From the NCBI GenBank assembly GCA_007449985.2, contig VIIQ02000587.1:1-64000 (forward strand): 64,000 nucleotides of DNA. Reading direction: 5' to 3'. Of the stretch, positions 10,272 to 22,515 are shown one piece after another. How positions within the stretch are numbered: the stretch's first letter is position 1; every line of letters starts with the position of its first letter. A model generated the notes under the pieces. The model made no database searches. It worked only from the letters and a program-made list of their open reading frames with translations, and was not told the DNA's origin. The translations under genes and the position numbers were made by a program. The DNA is from Desmodesmus armatus. Taxonomy: Eukaryota > Chlorophyta > Chlorophyceae > Sphaeropleales > Scenedesmaceae.

Positions 10272-10469
10272 ATGTCTGCTTTTTGGCAGGCTGCACTGCG
10301 ATGTGCCGCCCGTGAGACCATGTGGTGGGGGTGACGGCTTGCGCCCTCTCAGGGTGGTGCCTGCCAGTTGCGCCATCCTCTTGCCTGAGCTTTGAGGGGT
10401 GGCTTCTGTTGCTTGACTTCGCTCTTGTAACTTGCTCACTCCAAAAAAAAAAAAAAAAAAAAAAAAAAA
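10272..10469 (+). mobile_element. LINE-A 3' end with poly(A)
   Basis: This is the last ~170 bp of the LINE-A 3' UTR, ending ttgtaacttgctcactcc followed by A27 at 10443-10469. It starts with atgtctgcttttt (10272-10284), exactly where the plus-strand copy at 883-2187 breaks off. An alternative reading is a SINE made of the tRNA-like block plus this LINE-A tail. The exact complementarity with the 2187 break favours a split LINE-A. Confidence 0.78.
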
Positions 10470-10714
10470 GACAGAAAGCACCACCGATGCGTCACCACAC
10501 TCACACACCTCACCGGTGTGCAGAGCCAGCCCCCCCACAGAGGGCTGAAGAAACACCCTGAAACCAACAAGCGGCGGCCACACAGCACAAGGCTGGCCGC
10601 TGTACTAGACAAAAGCCAGCGCGCAGAGGGCCCCAAGACCCCCGGCGTGGTGCACCACCACACCTGCACACCTCTCCAATATGCAGGGCTAAATCCGCCC
10701 CACACCTAAGCCAA
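10470..10714 (-). mobile_element. LINE-A 3' UTR fragment
   Basis: Matches 2480-2720 and 12125-12370: minus-strand LINE-A 3' UTR with the same order of blocks. It directly abuts the poly(A) of the plus-strand LINE-A end, so the two inverted pieces were brought together by insertion or rearrangement. Confidence 0.8.
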
Positions 10715-10826
10715 CACCACATGATTATGTGAGCGGCGCTTGTGCAGCGCAGCCTGCACGAACCAGACACCAGGGCTCAACCATGCACCTGCTTTAACGT
10801 CTAAGTCTGCTACTATCAAAGCCTCC

Positions 10827-11636
10827 ACTTTGTTTTCCTCTTTAATGCTGACTTCTGGTGTGCTAACACATGGTGTGTGATGTGCCTTTGCTCTGCAGCT
10901 TTTTTGTGGCAATGATTAGCTGTCTGCATGTCGGGGCACCTGATTTTGCCTGTGTGTCTCTTTTTTTTTTTTTTTTTTTGGAAGTGATCAGTTACATTGG
11001 GCGGGACCAAGCAACCTGTGGTTCACTCCATAAAAGATCCAGCGGGAGGATGGGGCAACCTGTTGTGACACCCACCCCACGGCACCCCTTGTGTCTCTTT
11101 TTTTTTTTTTTTTTTGGAAGTGATCAGTTACATTGGGCGGGACCAAGCAACCTGTGGTTCACTCCATAAAAAGATCCAGCGGGAGGAGAGTGTCTCTTTT
11201 TTTGTGTGTCTCTAATGCCTTTCATGATTTGTGCTGGTGTGTGCTGCCGTAATGGTGTGCGTTGTATCTTGGCTCTATAGGGTTGCAGCATGTGAGTGTC
11301 ATAGCACTGCTTTTGACATGTGGATGGTGAGTCATCAGACCGGTCCATGGGCCTTGCCATATTGGGGCAAGCATGGACTGTGACCTGCCGCAGTTGCTCT
11401 ACGGACGGCTATGGTGTATAGAGGACACTGGGCGCACGGTCAGGCCCTGGATGCCCTTCGGGGCTGCTTCTCACGGAGCTGTCTGCACGGCCCTGCGATG
11501 GTGTCCCCTGCACAAGGGGTGCCGTGGGGTGGGTGTCACAACAGGTTGCCCCATCCTCCCGCTGGATCTTTTTATGGAGTGAACCACCGGTTGCTTGGTC
11601 CCGCCCAATGTAACTGATCACTTCCAAAAAAAAATA
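10827..11636 (+). mobile_element. LINE-B, 5'-truncated 3' UTR copy with TSD
   Basis: Plus-strand LINE-B 3' UTR. It matches the reverse complement of 41050-41660 and ends in the LINE-B terminus aatgtaactgatcacttcc plus an A-run. A 13-bp target-site duplication (tatcaaagcctcc) flanks it. Two LINE-B tails in the opposite orientation are nested inside (10968-11189). Without them the insertion is about 590 bp. Confidence 0.88.
10968..11189 (-). mobile_element. two nested LINE-B tail insertions at one site
   Basis: Two successive minus-strand LINE-B 3' ends (about 10968-11089 and 11104-11189), each starting with a T-run then ggaagtgatcagttacattg. The motif gtgtctctttttt occurs before, between and after them, so each insertion duplicated the same target. 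The uninterrupted site is visible in the other LINE-B copy at about 41480-41496. Confidence 0.85.
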
Positions 11637-11849
11637 TATCAAAGCCTCCAGCACTAACCCAACTACTAACCATGCCAACTATCAAGTCGCTGCTGTGGGC
11701 GGACCAGTCGCCTCCTGCTGCCTCGTAAGTCTTCTACCAACTAGCACCAAGGCGTAAGACGCTGCTGTGGGCTGCTGTGGGCTGCAACAGACACATTCTG
11801 CCGCTGCCTCCTGCTGCCGGTGGTTGGTGTGGTTGAAGACACTATTTTT

Positions 11850-12578
11850 TTTTTTTTGGGAGTGAGCAAGTTACAGGAGCGAAGTCAAGCAACAGAAGCC
11901 ACCCCTCAAAGCTCAGGCAAGAGGATGGCGCAACCTGGCAGGCACCACCCTGTGAGGGCGCAAGCCGACACCCCCACCACATGGTCTGACGGGCGGCACG
12001 TCGCAGTGCAGCCTGCCAAAAAGCAGACACCAGGACCCGACCATGCACCTGCAGAATGACTAGAGAAAAGCAACGGCAAAGGGACAAAGCATGCGAGCAA
12101 CACCAACGCAAGCGAGTCAACACAGAGCCGACAGAAAGCACCACCGATGCGTCACCACACTCACACACCTCACCGGTGTGCAGAGCCAGCCCCCCACAGA
12201 GGGGCTGAAGAAACACCCTGAAACCAACAAGCGGCGGCCACACAGCACATGGCTGGCCGCTGTACTCGACAAAAGCCAGCGCGCAGAGGGCCCAAATACC
12301 CCCGCGTGGTGCACCACCACACCTGCACACCTCTCCATATGCAGGGCTAAATCCGCCCCACACCTAAGCCAACAAAAACAATAACATTGTTGCCCCAGTG
12401 CCAACCAAGCAAGGCACCAGAGCGGCCAGCCGCCCCCAGAGAACAACCAAACGCTTAAACCATGTGTGATGAGCACACACTCCAGAGGCACAACAACAAC
12501 TATGATACAGAGTAAACCACACACGTAGCCAAGACCCGAGACGCACACCAAACCCACACAGAAAAGGCCCTCCCGCCC
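11850..12578 (-). mobile_element. LINE-A, 5'-truncated, inserted in satellite
   Basis: About 730 bp of minus-strand LINE-A 3' UTR. Its poly(A), seen as a T-run, is at 11850 and its truncated 5' end at about 12578. The satellite motif gacactattttt flanks it on both sides (11838-11849 and 12579-12590), a clean 12-bp target-site duplication within one monomer. This fixes it as a target-primed insertion into pre-existing satellite. Confidence 0.9.
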
Positions 12579-15515
12579 GACACTATTTTTGTCTTTCACA
12601 TAGCCATCCAAATGATTTTTGCGGACCACCACCGTTGCGCACCATCACGCGGCATCCACCGACACCAACCCGACTCTACGCGCCGGCCTGCGACTCAATT
12701 GGGGTGCATGTTGGTGTGGTTGAAGACACTATGTTTGTCTTTCACAAGAGCCATCCAAATGATTTTGCGGACCACCACCGCTGCGCACCATCACGCGGCA
12801 TCCGCCGACACCAACCCGACGCTACGCGCCGGCTTGTGACTCAATTGGGGTGCATGTTGGTGTGGTTCAAGACACTATTTTTGTCTTTCACAAGAGCCAT
12901 CCAAATGATTTTTGCGGACCACCACCGTTGCGCACCATCACGCGGCATCCGCCGACACCAACACGACGCTACGCGCCAGCTTGTGACTCAATTGGGGTGC
13001 ATGTTGGTGTGGTTGAAGACACTATTTTTGTCTTTCACAAGAGCCATCCAAATGATTTTTGCGGACCACCACCGTTGCGCACCACAGCACGCGTCATCCA
13101 CCGACAACAACCCGACGCTACGCGCCGGCCTGTGACTCAATTGGGGTGCATGTTGGTGTGGTTGAAGACACTATTTTTGTCTTTCACAAGAGCCATCCAA
13201 ATGATTTTTGCGGACCACCACCGTTGCGCACCACAGCACGCGGCATCCGCCGACACCAACCCGACGCTACGCGCCGGCCTGTGACTCAATTGGGGTGCAT
13301 GTTGGTGTGGTTGAAGACACTATTTTTGTCTTTCACAAGAGCCATCCAAATGTATTTTGCGGACCATCACCGTTGCGCACCACAGCACGCGGCATCCGCC
13401 GACACCAACCCGACGCTACGCGCCGCCTGTGACTCAATTGGGGTGCATGTTGGTGTGGTTGAAGACACTATTTTTGTCTTTCACAAGAGCCATCCAAATG
13501 ATTTTTGCGGACCACCACCGTTGCGCACCACAGCACGCGTCATCCGCCGACACCAACCCGACTCTACGCGCCGGCCTGTGACTCAATTGGGGTGCATGTT
13601 GGTGTGGTTGAAGACACTATTATTGTCTTTCACAAGAGCCATCCAAATGATTTTTGCGGACCACCACCGTTGCGCACCATCACGCGGCATCCACCGACAC
13701 CAACCCGACTCTACGCGCCGGCCTGTGACTCAATTGGGGTGCATGTTGGTGTGGTTGAAGACACTATTTTGTCTTTCACAAGAGCCATCCAAATGATTTT
13801 TGCGGACCACCACCGTTGCGCACCATCACGCGGCATCCGCCGACACCAACCCGACGCTACGCGCCGGCTTGTGACTCAATTGGGGTGCATGTTGGTGTGG
13901 TTGAAGACACTATTTTTGTCTTTCACAAGAGCCATCCAAATGATTTTTGCGGACCACCACCGTTGCGCACCACAGCACGCGTCATCCGCCGACACCAACC
14001 CGACGCTACGCGCCGGCCTGTGACTCAATTGGGGTGCATGTTGGTGTGGTTGAAGACACTATTTTTGTCTTTCACAAGAGCCATCCAAATGATTTTTGCG
14101 GACCACCACCGTTGCGCACCACAGCACGCGTCATCCGCCGACACCAACCCGACTCTACGCGCCGGCCTGTGATTCAATTGGGGTGCATGTTGGTGTGGTT
14201 GAAGACACTATTTTTGTCTTTCACAAGAGCCATCCAAATGATTTTTGCGGACCACCACCGTTGCGCACCACAGCACGCGTCATCCGCCGACACCAACCCG
14301 ACGCTACGCGCCGGCCTGTGACTCAATTGGGGTGCATGTTGGTGTGGTTGAAGACACTATTTTTGTCTTTCACAAGAGCCATCCAAATGATTTTTGCGGA
14401 CCACCACCGTTGCGCACCACAGCACGCGGCATCCGCCGACACCAACCCGACGCTACGCGCCGGCCTGTGACTCAATTGGGGTGCATGTTGGTGTGGTTGA
14501 AGACACTATTTTTGTCTTTCACAAGAGCCATCCAAATGATTTTTGCGGACCACCACCGTTGCGCACCACAGCACGCGTCATCCACCGACACAACCCGACG
14601 CTACGCGCCGGCCTGTGACTCAATTGGGGTGCATGTTGGTGTGGTTGAAGACACTATTTTTGTCTTTCACAAGAGCCATCCAAATGATTTTTGCGGACCA
14701 CCACCGTTGCGCACCACAGCACGCGTCATCCGCCGACACCAACCCGACGCTACGCGCCGGCCTGTGACTCAATTGGGGTGCATGTTGGTGTGGTTGAAGA
14801 CACTATTTTTGTCTTTCACAAGAGCCATCCAAATGATTTTTGCGGACCACCACCGTTGCGCACCATCACGCGGCATCCGCCGACACCAACCCGACGCTAC
14901 GCGCCGGCATGTGACTTAATTGGGGTGCATGTTGGTGTGGTTGAAGACACTATTTTTGTCTTTCACAAGAGCCATCCAAATGATTTTTGCGGACCACCAC
15001 CGTTGCGCACCACAGCACGCGTCATCCGCCGACACCAACCCGACGCTACGCGCCGGCCTGTGACTCAATTGGGGTGCATGTTGGTGTGGTTGAAGACACT
15101 ATTTTTGTCTTTCACAAGAGCCATCCAAATGATTTTTGCGGACCACCACCGTTGCGCACCATCACGCGGCATCCGCCGACACCAACACGACGCTACGCGC
15201 CAGCTTGTGACTCAATTGGGGTGCATGTTGGTGTGGTTGAAGACACTATTTTTGTCTTTCACAAGAGCCATCCAAATGATTTTTGCGGACCACCACCGTT
15301 GCGCACCACAGCACGCGTCATCCACCGACAACAACCCGACGCTACGCGCCGGCCTGTGACTCAATTGGGGTGCATGTTGGTGTGGTTGAAGACACTATTT
15401 TTGTCTTTCACAAGAGCCATCCAAATGATTTTTGCGGACCACCACCGTTGCGCACCACAGCACGCGGCATCCGCCGACACCAACCCGACGCTACGCGCCG
15501 GCCTGTGACTCAATT

Positions 15516-15979
15516 TTTTTTTCAGGGTAGGCTTTTTACATGAGCGGAGTCAAGCAACCACTGCCACCCCTCATTGTCTCTTGCAGGAGAATGGCGCAAC
15601 CTGACAATCGCCACCCTTTGAGGGGGCACCACCACCCTCACCACATGATTATGTGAGCGGCGCTTGTGCAGCGCAGCCTGCACGAAGCAGACACCAGGGC
15701 TCAACCATGCACCTGCTTTAACGTCTAAGTCTGCTACTATCAAAGCCTCCTGCACTACCCAACTACTAACCATGCCAACTATCAAGTCGCTGCTGTGGGC
15801 GGACCAGTCGCCTCCTGCTGCCTCCTAAGTCTTCTACCAACTAGCACCAAGGCGTAAGACGCTGCTGTGGGCTGCAACAAACACATTCTGCCGCTGCCTC
15901 CTGCTGCCGGTGGGCGGGCTGGGATTCGAACCCAGATCTCCCCGGTATCAACCGGGGGCTTTAGCCATTAAGCTACCCC
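15516..15979 (-). mobile_element. full-length tRNA-derived SINE with LINE-A-like tail
   Basis: A 464 bp element on the minus strand inserted in one satellite monomer. The 14-bp duplication cctgtgactcaatt flanks it (15502-15515 and 15980-15993). In its own orientation it has a tRNA head, a unique body (about 15910-15725) and a 3' part of about 230 bp similar to the LINE-A 3' UTR end (gcatggt.g...cctggtgtctgct, then tca.gttgcgccat.ctc), then ggttgcttgactccgctc, cctaccctg and A8. This is the standard plan of a SINE that borrows its partner LINE's 3' end. A second, headless copy lies at 10715-11822. Confidence 0.92.
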
Positions 15980-15981
15980 CC
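15911..15981 (-). other. tRNA head of the SINE (pol III promoter)
   Basis: A cloverleaf is readable on the minus strand. The D arm is GCTT/AAGC, the anticodon stem CCCGG/CCGGG with loop TTGATA, and the T arm CTGGG-TTCGAAT-CCCAG. The A box (tagcttaatggc) and B box (ggttcgaatcc) are intact. The anticodon loop has 6 nt instead of 7; GAT (Ile) is the best guess. The acceptor 5' strand is partly absorbed into the target-site duplication. It should still drive pol III transcription of the SINE, but it is unlikely to be a working tRNA gene. Confidence 0.8.
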
Positions 15982-16794
15982 TGTGACTCAATTGGGGTGC
16001 ATGTTGGTGTGGTTGAAGACACTATTTTTGTCTTTCACAAGAGCCATCCAAATGATTTTTGCGGACCACCTTCGTTGCGCACCATCACGCGGCATCCACC
16101 GACACCAACACGACGCTACGCGCCAGCTTGTGACTCAATTGGGGTGCATGTTGGTGTGGTTGAAGACACTATTTTTGTCTTTCACAAGAGCCATCCAAAT
16201 GATTTTTGCGGACCACCACCGTTGCGCACCACAGCACGCGTCATCCACCGACACAACCGACGCTACGCGCCGGCCTGTGACTCAATTGGGGTGCATGTTG
16301 GTGTGGTTGAAGACACTATTTTTGTCTTTCACAAGAGCCATCCAAATGATTTTTGCGGACCACCACCGTTGCGCACCATCACGCGGCATCCGCCGACACC
16401 AACCCGACGCTACGCGCCGGCTTGTGACTCAATTGGGGTGCATGTTGGTGTGGTTGAAGACACTATTTTTGTCTTTCACAAGAGCCATCCAAATGATTTT
16501 TGCGGACCACCACCGTTGCGCACCACAGCACGCGGCATCCGCCGACACCAACCCGACGCTACGCGCCGGCCTGTGACTCAATTGGGGTGCATGTTGGTGT
16601 GGTTGAAGACACTATTTTTGTCTTTCACAAGAGCCATCCAAATGTTTTTGCGGACCACCACCGTTGCGCACCATCACGCGGCATCCGCCGACACCAACAC
16701 GACGCTACGCGCCAGCTTGTGACTCAATTGGGGTGCATGTTGGTGTGGTTGAAGACACTATTTTTGTCTTTCACAAGAGCCATCCAAATGATTT

Positions 16795-19011
16795 TTGCGG
16801 ACCACCACCGTTGCGCACCACAGCACGCGTCACCCACCGACACCAACCCGACGCTACGCGCCGGCCTGTGACTCAATTGGGGTGCATGTTGGTGTGGTTG
16901 AAGACACTATTTTTGTCTTTCACAAGAGCCATCCAAATGATTTTTGCGGACCACCACCGTTGCGCACCATCACGCGGCATCCGCCGACACCAACCCGACG
17001 CTACGCGCCGGCCTGTGACTCAATTGGGGTGCATGTTGGTGTGGTTGAAGACACTATTTTTGTCTTTCACAAGAGCCATCCAAATGATTTTTGCGGACCA
17101 CCACCGTTGCGCACCACAGCACGCGGCATCCGCCGACACCAACCCGACGCTACGCGCCGGCCTGTGACTCAATTGGGGTGCATGTTGGTGTGGTTGAAGA
17201 CACTATTTTTGTCTTTCACAAGAGCCATCCAAATGTTTTTGCGGACCACCACCGTTGCGCACCATCACGCGGCATCCGCCGACACCAACCGACGCTACGC
17301 GCCAGCTTGTGACTCAATTGGGGTGCATGTTGGTGTGGTTGAAGACACTATTTTTGTCTTTCACAAGAGCCATCCAAATGATTTTTGCGGACCACCACCG
17401 TTGCGCACCACAGCACGCGTCACCCACCGACAACAACCCGACGCTACGCGCCGGCCTGTGACTCAATTGGGGTGCATGTTGGTGTGGTTGAAGACACTAT
17501 TTTTGTCTTTCACAAGAGCCATCCAAATGATTTTTGCGGACCACCACCGTTGCGCACCACAGCACGCGTCACCCACCGACACCAACCCGACGCTACGCGC
17601 CGGCCTGTGACTCAATTGGGGTGCATGTTGGTGTGGTTGAAGACACTATTTTTGTCTTTCACAAGAGCCATCCAAATGATTTTTGCGGACCACCACCGTT
17701 GCGCACCATCACGCGGCATCCGCCGACACCAACCCGACGCTACGCGCCGGCTTGTGACTCAATTGGGGTGCATGTTGGTGTGGTTGAAGACACTATTTTT
17801 GTCTTTCACAAGAGCCATCCAAATGATTTTTGCGGACCACCACCGTTGCGCACCACAGCACGCGGCATCCGCCGACACCAACCCGACGCTACGCGCCGGC
17901 CTGTGACTCAATTGGGGTGCATGTTGGTGTGGTTGAAGACACTATTATTGTCTTTCACAAGAGCCATCCAAATGTTTTTGCGGACCACCACCGTTGCGCA
18001 CCATCACGCGGCATCCGCCGACACCAACCGACGCTACGCGCCAGCTTGTGACTCAATTGGGGTGCATGTTGGTGTGGTTGAAGACACTATTTTTGTCTTT
18101 CACAAGAGCCATCCAAATGATTTTTGCGGACCACCACCGTTGCGCACCACAGCACGCGTCACCCACCGACAACAACCCGACGCTACGCGCCGGCCTGTGA
18201 CTCAATTGGGGTGCATGTTGGTGTGGTTGAAGACACTATTTTTGTCTTTCACAAGAGCCATCCAAATGATTTTTGCGGACCACCACCGTTGCGCACCACA
18301 GCACGCGTCATCCACCGACAACAACCCGACGCTACGCGCCGGCCTGTGACTCAATTGGGGTGCATGTTGGTGTGGTTGAAGACACTATTTTTGTCTTTCA
18401 CAAGAGCCATCCAAATGATTTTTGCGGACCACCACCGTTGCGCACCATCACGCGGCATCCGCCGACACCAACACGACGCTACGCGCCAGCTTGTGACTCA
18501 ATTGGGGTGCATGTTGGTGTGGTTGAAGACACTATTTTTGTCTTTCACAAGAGCCATCCAAATGATTTTTGCGGACCACCACCGTTGCGCACCACAGCAC
18601 GCTTCATCCACCGACAACAACCCAACGCTACGCGCCGGCCTGTGACTCAATTGGGGTGCATGTTGGTGTGGTTGAAGACACTATTTTTGTCTTTCACAAG
18701 AGCCATCCAAATGATTTTTGCGGACCACCACCGCTGCGCACCATCACGCGGCATCCACCGACACCAACCCGACGCTACGCGCCGGCCTGTGACTCAATTG
18801 GGGTGCATGTTGGTGTGGTTGAAGACACTATTTGTGTCTTTCACAAGAGCCATCCAAATGATTTTTGCGGACCACCACCGTTGCGCACCATCACGCGGCA
18901 TCCGCCGACACCAACCCGACGCTACGCGCCGGCTTGTGACTCAATTGGGGTGCATTTTGGTGTGGTTGAAGACACTATTTTTGTCTTTCACAAGAGCCAT
19001 CCAAATGATTT
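16795..19011 (+). repeat. higher-order repeat, 739 bp x 3 (five monomers per unit)
   Basis: The same order of monomer variants recurs at exactly 739 bp spacing (16795, 17534 and 18273, and in parallel 17091/17830, 17255/17994 and 17385/18124). The first two units are nearly identical, while the third has drifted towards its end. The unit is five monomers long. Confidence 0.88.
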
Positions 19012-19242
19012 TTGCGGACCACCACCGTTGCACACCACAGCACGCGTCATCCGCCGACACCAACCCGACGCTACGCGCCGGCCTGTGACTCAATTGGGGT
19101 GCATGTTGGTGTGGTTGAAGACACTATTTTTGTCTTTCACAAGAGCCATCCAAATGATTTTTACGGACCACCACCGTTGCGCACCATCACGCGGCATCCG
19201 CCGACACCAACACGACGCTACGCGCCAGCTTGTGACTCAATT

Positions 19243-19291
19243 TTTTTTTTTTTTTTTTTTTGGAGTGAGCAAGTTTTTTTTTTCTTTTTTA
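19243..19291 (-). mobile_element. minimal LINE-A tail insertion
   Basis: A T-run, the 12-nt LINE-A terminus ggagtgagcaag (minus) and a second T-rich run sit between two copies of ttgtgactcaatt (19230-19242 and 19292-19304). Only about a dozen non-poly(A) bases of the element were copied. Confidence 0.82.
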
Positions 19292-20375
19292 TTGTGACTC
19301 AATTGGGGTGCATGTTGGTGTGGTTGAAGACACTATTTTTGTCTTTCACAAGAGCCATCCAAATGATTTTTGCGGACCACCACCGTTGCGCACCACAGCA
19401 CGCGTCATCCACCGACAACAACCCGACGCTACGCGCCGGCCTGTGACTCAATTGGGGTGCATGTTGGTGTGGTTGAAGACACTATTTTTGTCTTTCACAA
19501 GAGCCATCCAAATGATTTTTGCGGACCACCACCGTTGCGCACCATCACGCGGCATCCGCCGACACCAACACAACGCTACGCGCCAGCTTGTGACTCAATT
19601 GGGTGCATGTTGGTGTGGTTGAAGACACTATTTTTGTCTTTCACAAGAGCCATCCAAATGATTTTTGCGGACCACCACCGTTGCGCACCACAGCACGCGT
19701 CATCCACCGACAACAACCCGACGCTACGCGCCGGCCTGTGACTCAATTGGGGTGCATGTTGGTGTGGTTGAAGACACTATTTTTGTCTTTCACAAGAGCC
19801 ATCCAAATGATTTTTGCGGACCACCACCGTTGCGCACCACAGCACGCGTCATCCACCGACACAACCCGACGCTACGCGCCGGCCTGTGACTCAATTGGGG
19901 TGCATGTTGGTGTGGTTGAAGACACTATTTTTGTCTTTCACAAGAGCCATCCAAATGATTTTTGCGGACCACCACCGTTGCGCACCATCACGCGGCATCC
20001 GCCGACACCAACACGACGCTACGCGCCAGCTTGTGACTCAATTGGGGTGCATGTTGGTGTGGTTGAAGACACTATTTTTGTCTTTCACAAGAGCCATCCA
20101 AATGATTTTTGCGGACCACCACCGTTGCGCACCACAGCACGCGTCATCCACCGACAACAACCCGACGCTACGCGCCGGCCTGTGACTCAATTGGGGTGCA
20201 TGTTGGTGTGGTTGAAGACACTATTTTTGTCTTTCACAAGAGCCATCCAAATGATTTTTGCGGACCACCACCGCTGCGCACCATCACGCGGCATCCACCG
20301 ACACCAACCCGACGCTACGCGCCGGCCTGTGACTCAATTGGGGTGCATGTTGGTGTGGTTGAAGACACTTCTTTT

Positions 20376-20458
20376 TTTTTTTTTTTTTTGGAAGTGATCA
20401 GTTACATTGGGCGGGACCAGCAACCTGTGGTTCACTCCATAAAAAGTCTCCTTCCCTT
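20376..20458 (-). mobile_element. LINE-B tail insertion, first of four related copies
   Basis: Minus-strand LINE-B 3' end (T-run, ggaagtgatcagttacattg, ... ccataaaaag) plus a short extra gtctccttccctt, flanked by cacttctttt on both sides. Related copies lie at 21799-21880, 23151-23232 and 24647-24728 with the same flanks. They share the variant agtaacgttggg, so one event was amplified with the array. Confidence 0.88.
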
Positions 20459-22450
20459 CACTTCTTTTGTCTTTCACAAGAGCCATCCTTTTGATTTGTG
20501 AGGACCACCACCGTTGCGCACCATCACGCGGCATCCACCGACACCAACACGACGCTACGCGCCGGCCTGTGACTCAATTGGGGTGCATGTTGGTGTGGTT
20601 GAAGACACTATTTTTGTCTTTCACAAGAGCCATCCAAATGATTTTTGCGGACCACCACCGTTGCGCACCACAGCACGCGTCATCCGCCGACACCAACCCG
20701 ACGCTACGCGCCGGCCTGTGACTCAATTGGGGTGCATGTTGGTGTGGTTGAAGACACTATTTTTGTCTTTCACAAGAGCCATCCAAATGATTTTTGCGGA
20801 CCACCACCGTTGCGCACCATCACGCGGCATCCGCCGACACCAACCCGACGCTACGCGCCGGCTTGTGACTCAATTGGGGTGCATGTTGGTGTGGTTGAAG
20901 ACACTATTTTTGTCTTTCACAAGAGCCATCCAAATGATTTTTGCGGACCACCACCGTTGCGCACCATCACGCGGCATCCGCCGACACCAACACGACGCTA
21001 CGCGCCAGCTTGTGACTCAATTGGGGTGCATGTTGGTGTGGTTGAAGACACTATGTTTGTCTTTCACAAGAGCCATCCAAATGATTTTTGCGGACCACCA
21101 CCGTTGCGCACCACAGCACGCGTCATCCACCGACAACAACCCGACGCTACGCGCCGGCCTGTGACTCAATTGGGGTGCATGTTGGTGTGGTTGAAGACAC
21201 TATTTTTGTCTTTCACAAGAGCCATCCAAATGATTTTTGCGGACCACCACCGTTGCGCACCACAGCACGCGTCATCCACCACAACAACCCGACGCTACGC
21301 GCCGGCCTGTGACTCAATTGGGGTGCATGTTGGTGTGGTTGAAGACACTATTTTTGTCTTTCACAAGAGCCATCCAAATGATTTTTGCGGACCACCACCG
21401 TTGCGCACCATCACGCGGCATCCGCCGACACCAACACGACGCTACGCGCCAGCTTGTGACTCAATTGGGGTGCATGTTGGTGTGGTTGAAGACACTATTT
21501 TTGTCTTTCACAAGAGCCATCCAAATGATTTTTGCGGACCACCACCGTTGCGCACCACAGCACGCGTCATCCACCGACAACAACCCGACGCTACGCGCCG
21601 GCCTGTGACTCAATTGGGGTGCATGTTGGTGTGGTTGAAGACACTATTTTTGTCTTTCACAAGAGCCATCCAAATGATTTTTGCGGACCACCACCGCTGC
21701 GCACCATCACGCGGCATCCACCGACACCAACCCGACGCTACGCGCCGGCCTGTGACTCAATTGGGGTGCATGTTGGTGTGGTTGAAGACACTTCTTTTTT
21801 TTTTTTTTTTGGAAGTGATCAGTAACGTTGGGCGGGACCAAGCAACCTGTGGTTCACTCCATAAAAAGTCTTCTTCCCTTCACTTCTTTTGTCTTTCACA
21901 AGAGCCATCCTTTTGATTTGTGCGGACCACCACCGTTGCGCACCATCACGCGGCATCCACCGACACCAACACGACGCTACGCGCCGGCCTGTGACTCAAT
22001 TGGGGTGCATGTTGGTGTGGTTGAAGACACTATTTTTGTCTTTCACAAGAGCCATCCAAATGATTTTTGCGGACCACCACCGTTGCGCACCATCACGCGG
22101 CATCCGCCGACACCAACCCGACGCTACGCGCCGGCTTGTGACTCAATTGGGGTGCATGTTGGTGTGGTTGATGACACTATTTTTGTCTTTCACAAGAGCC
22201 ATCCAAATGATTTTTGCGGACCACCACCGTTGCACACCACAGCACGCGTCATCCGCCGACACCAACCCGACGCTACGCGCCGGCCTGTGACTCAATTGGG
22301 GTGCATGTTGGTGTGGTTGAAGACACTATTTTTGTCTTTCACAAGAGCCATCCAAATGATTTTTGCGGACCACCACCGTTGCGCACCATCACGCGGCATC
22401 CGCCGACACCAACACGACGCTACGCGCCAGCTTGTGACTCAATTGGGGTG

Positions 22451-22515
22451 CTTCTGTTGCTTGACTTCGCTCTTGTAACTTGCTCACTCCAAAAAAAAAA
22501 AAAAAAAAAAAAAAA
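22451..22515 (+). mobile_element. LINE-A tail insertion with TSD (copies at 23803 and 25299)
   Basis: A 65 bp insert: the last ~40 nt of LINE-A (cttctgttgcttgacttcgc ... ttgctcactcc) plus A-run, flanked by aattggggtg (22441-22450 and 22516-22525). The same insert with the same junctions is at 23803-23867 and 25299-25364, differing mainly in A-run length. Confidence 0.9.

Larger units (their letters stand above)
10715..11822 (-). mobile_element. SINE copy (headless), split by a LINE-B insertion
   Basis: The pieces 10715-10826 and 11637-11822 together match the body of the complete SINE at 15516-15979. The tRNA head is missing at 11822, where satellite sequence (ttggtgtggttgaagacac) follows. 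Between them sits a LINE-B fragment flanked by tatcaaagcctcc (10814-10826 and 11637-11649), so the SINE was there first and LINE-B inserted into it. Confidence 0.85.

Noticed and set aside
10157..10469. A second SINE made of the tRNA-like block plus LINE-A tail
   Set aside because: It is possible, but the LINE-A tail begins exactly at the 13-bp duplication shared with 2175-2187, which is better explained by a split LINE-A copy. Kept as an alternative.
15911..15981. Functional nuclear or organellar tRNA-Ile gene
   Set aside because: It is the head of a SINE with a TSD. Its anticodon loop is one base short and the acceptor stem is incomplete at the insertion border.
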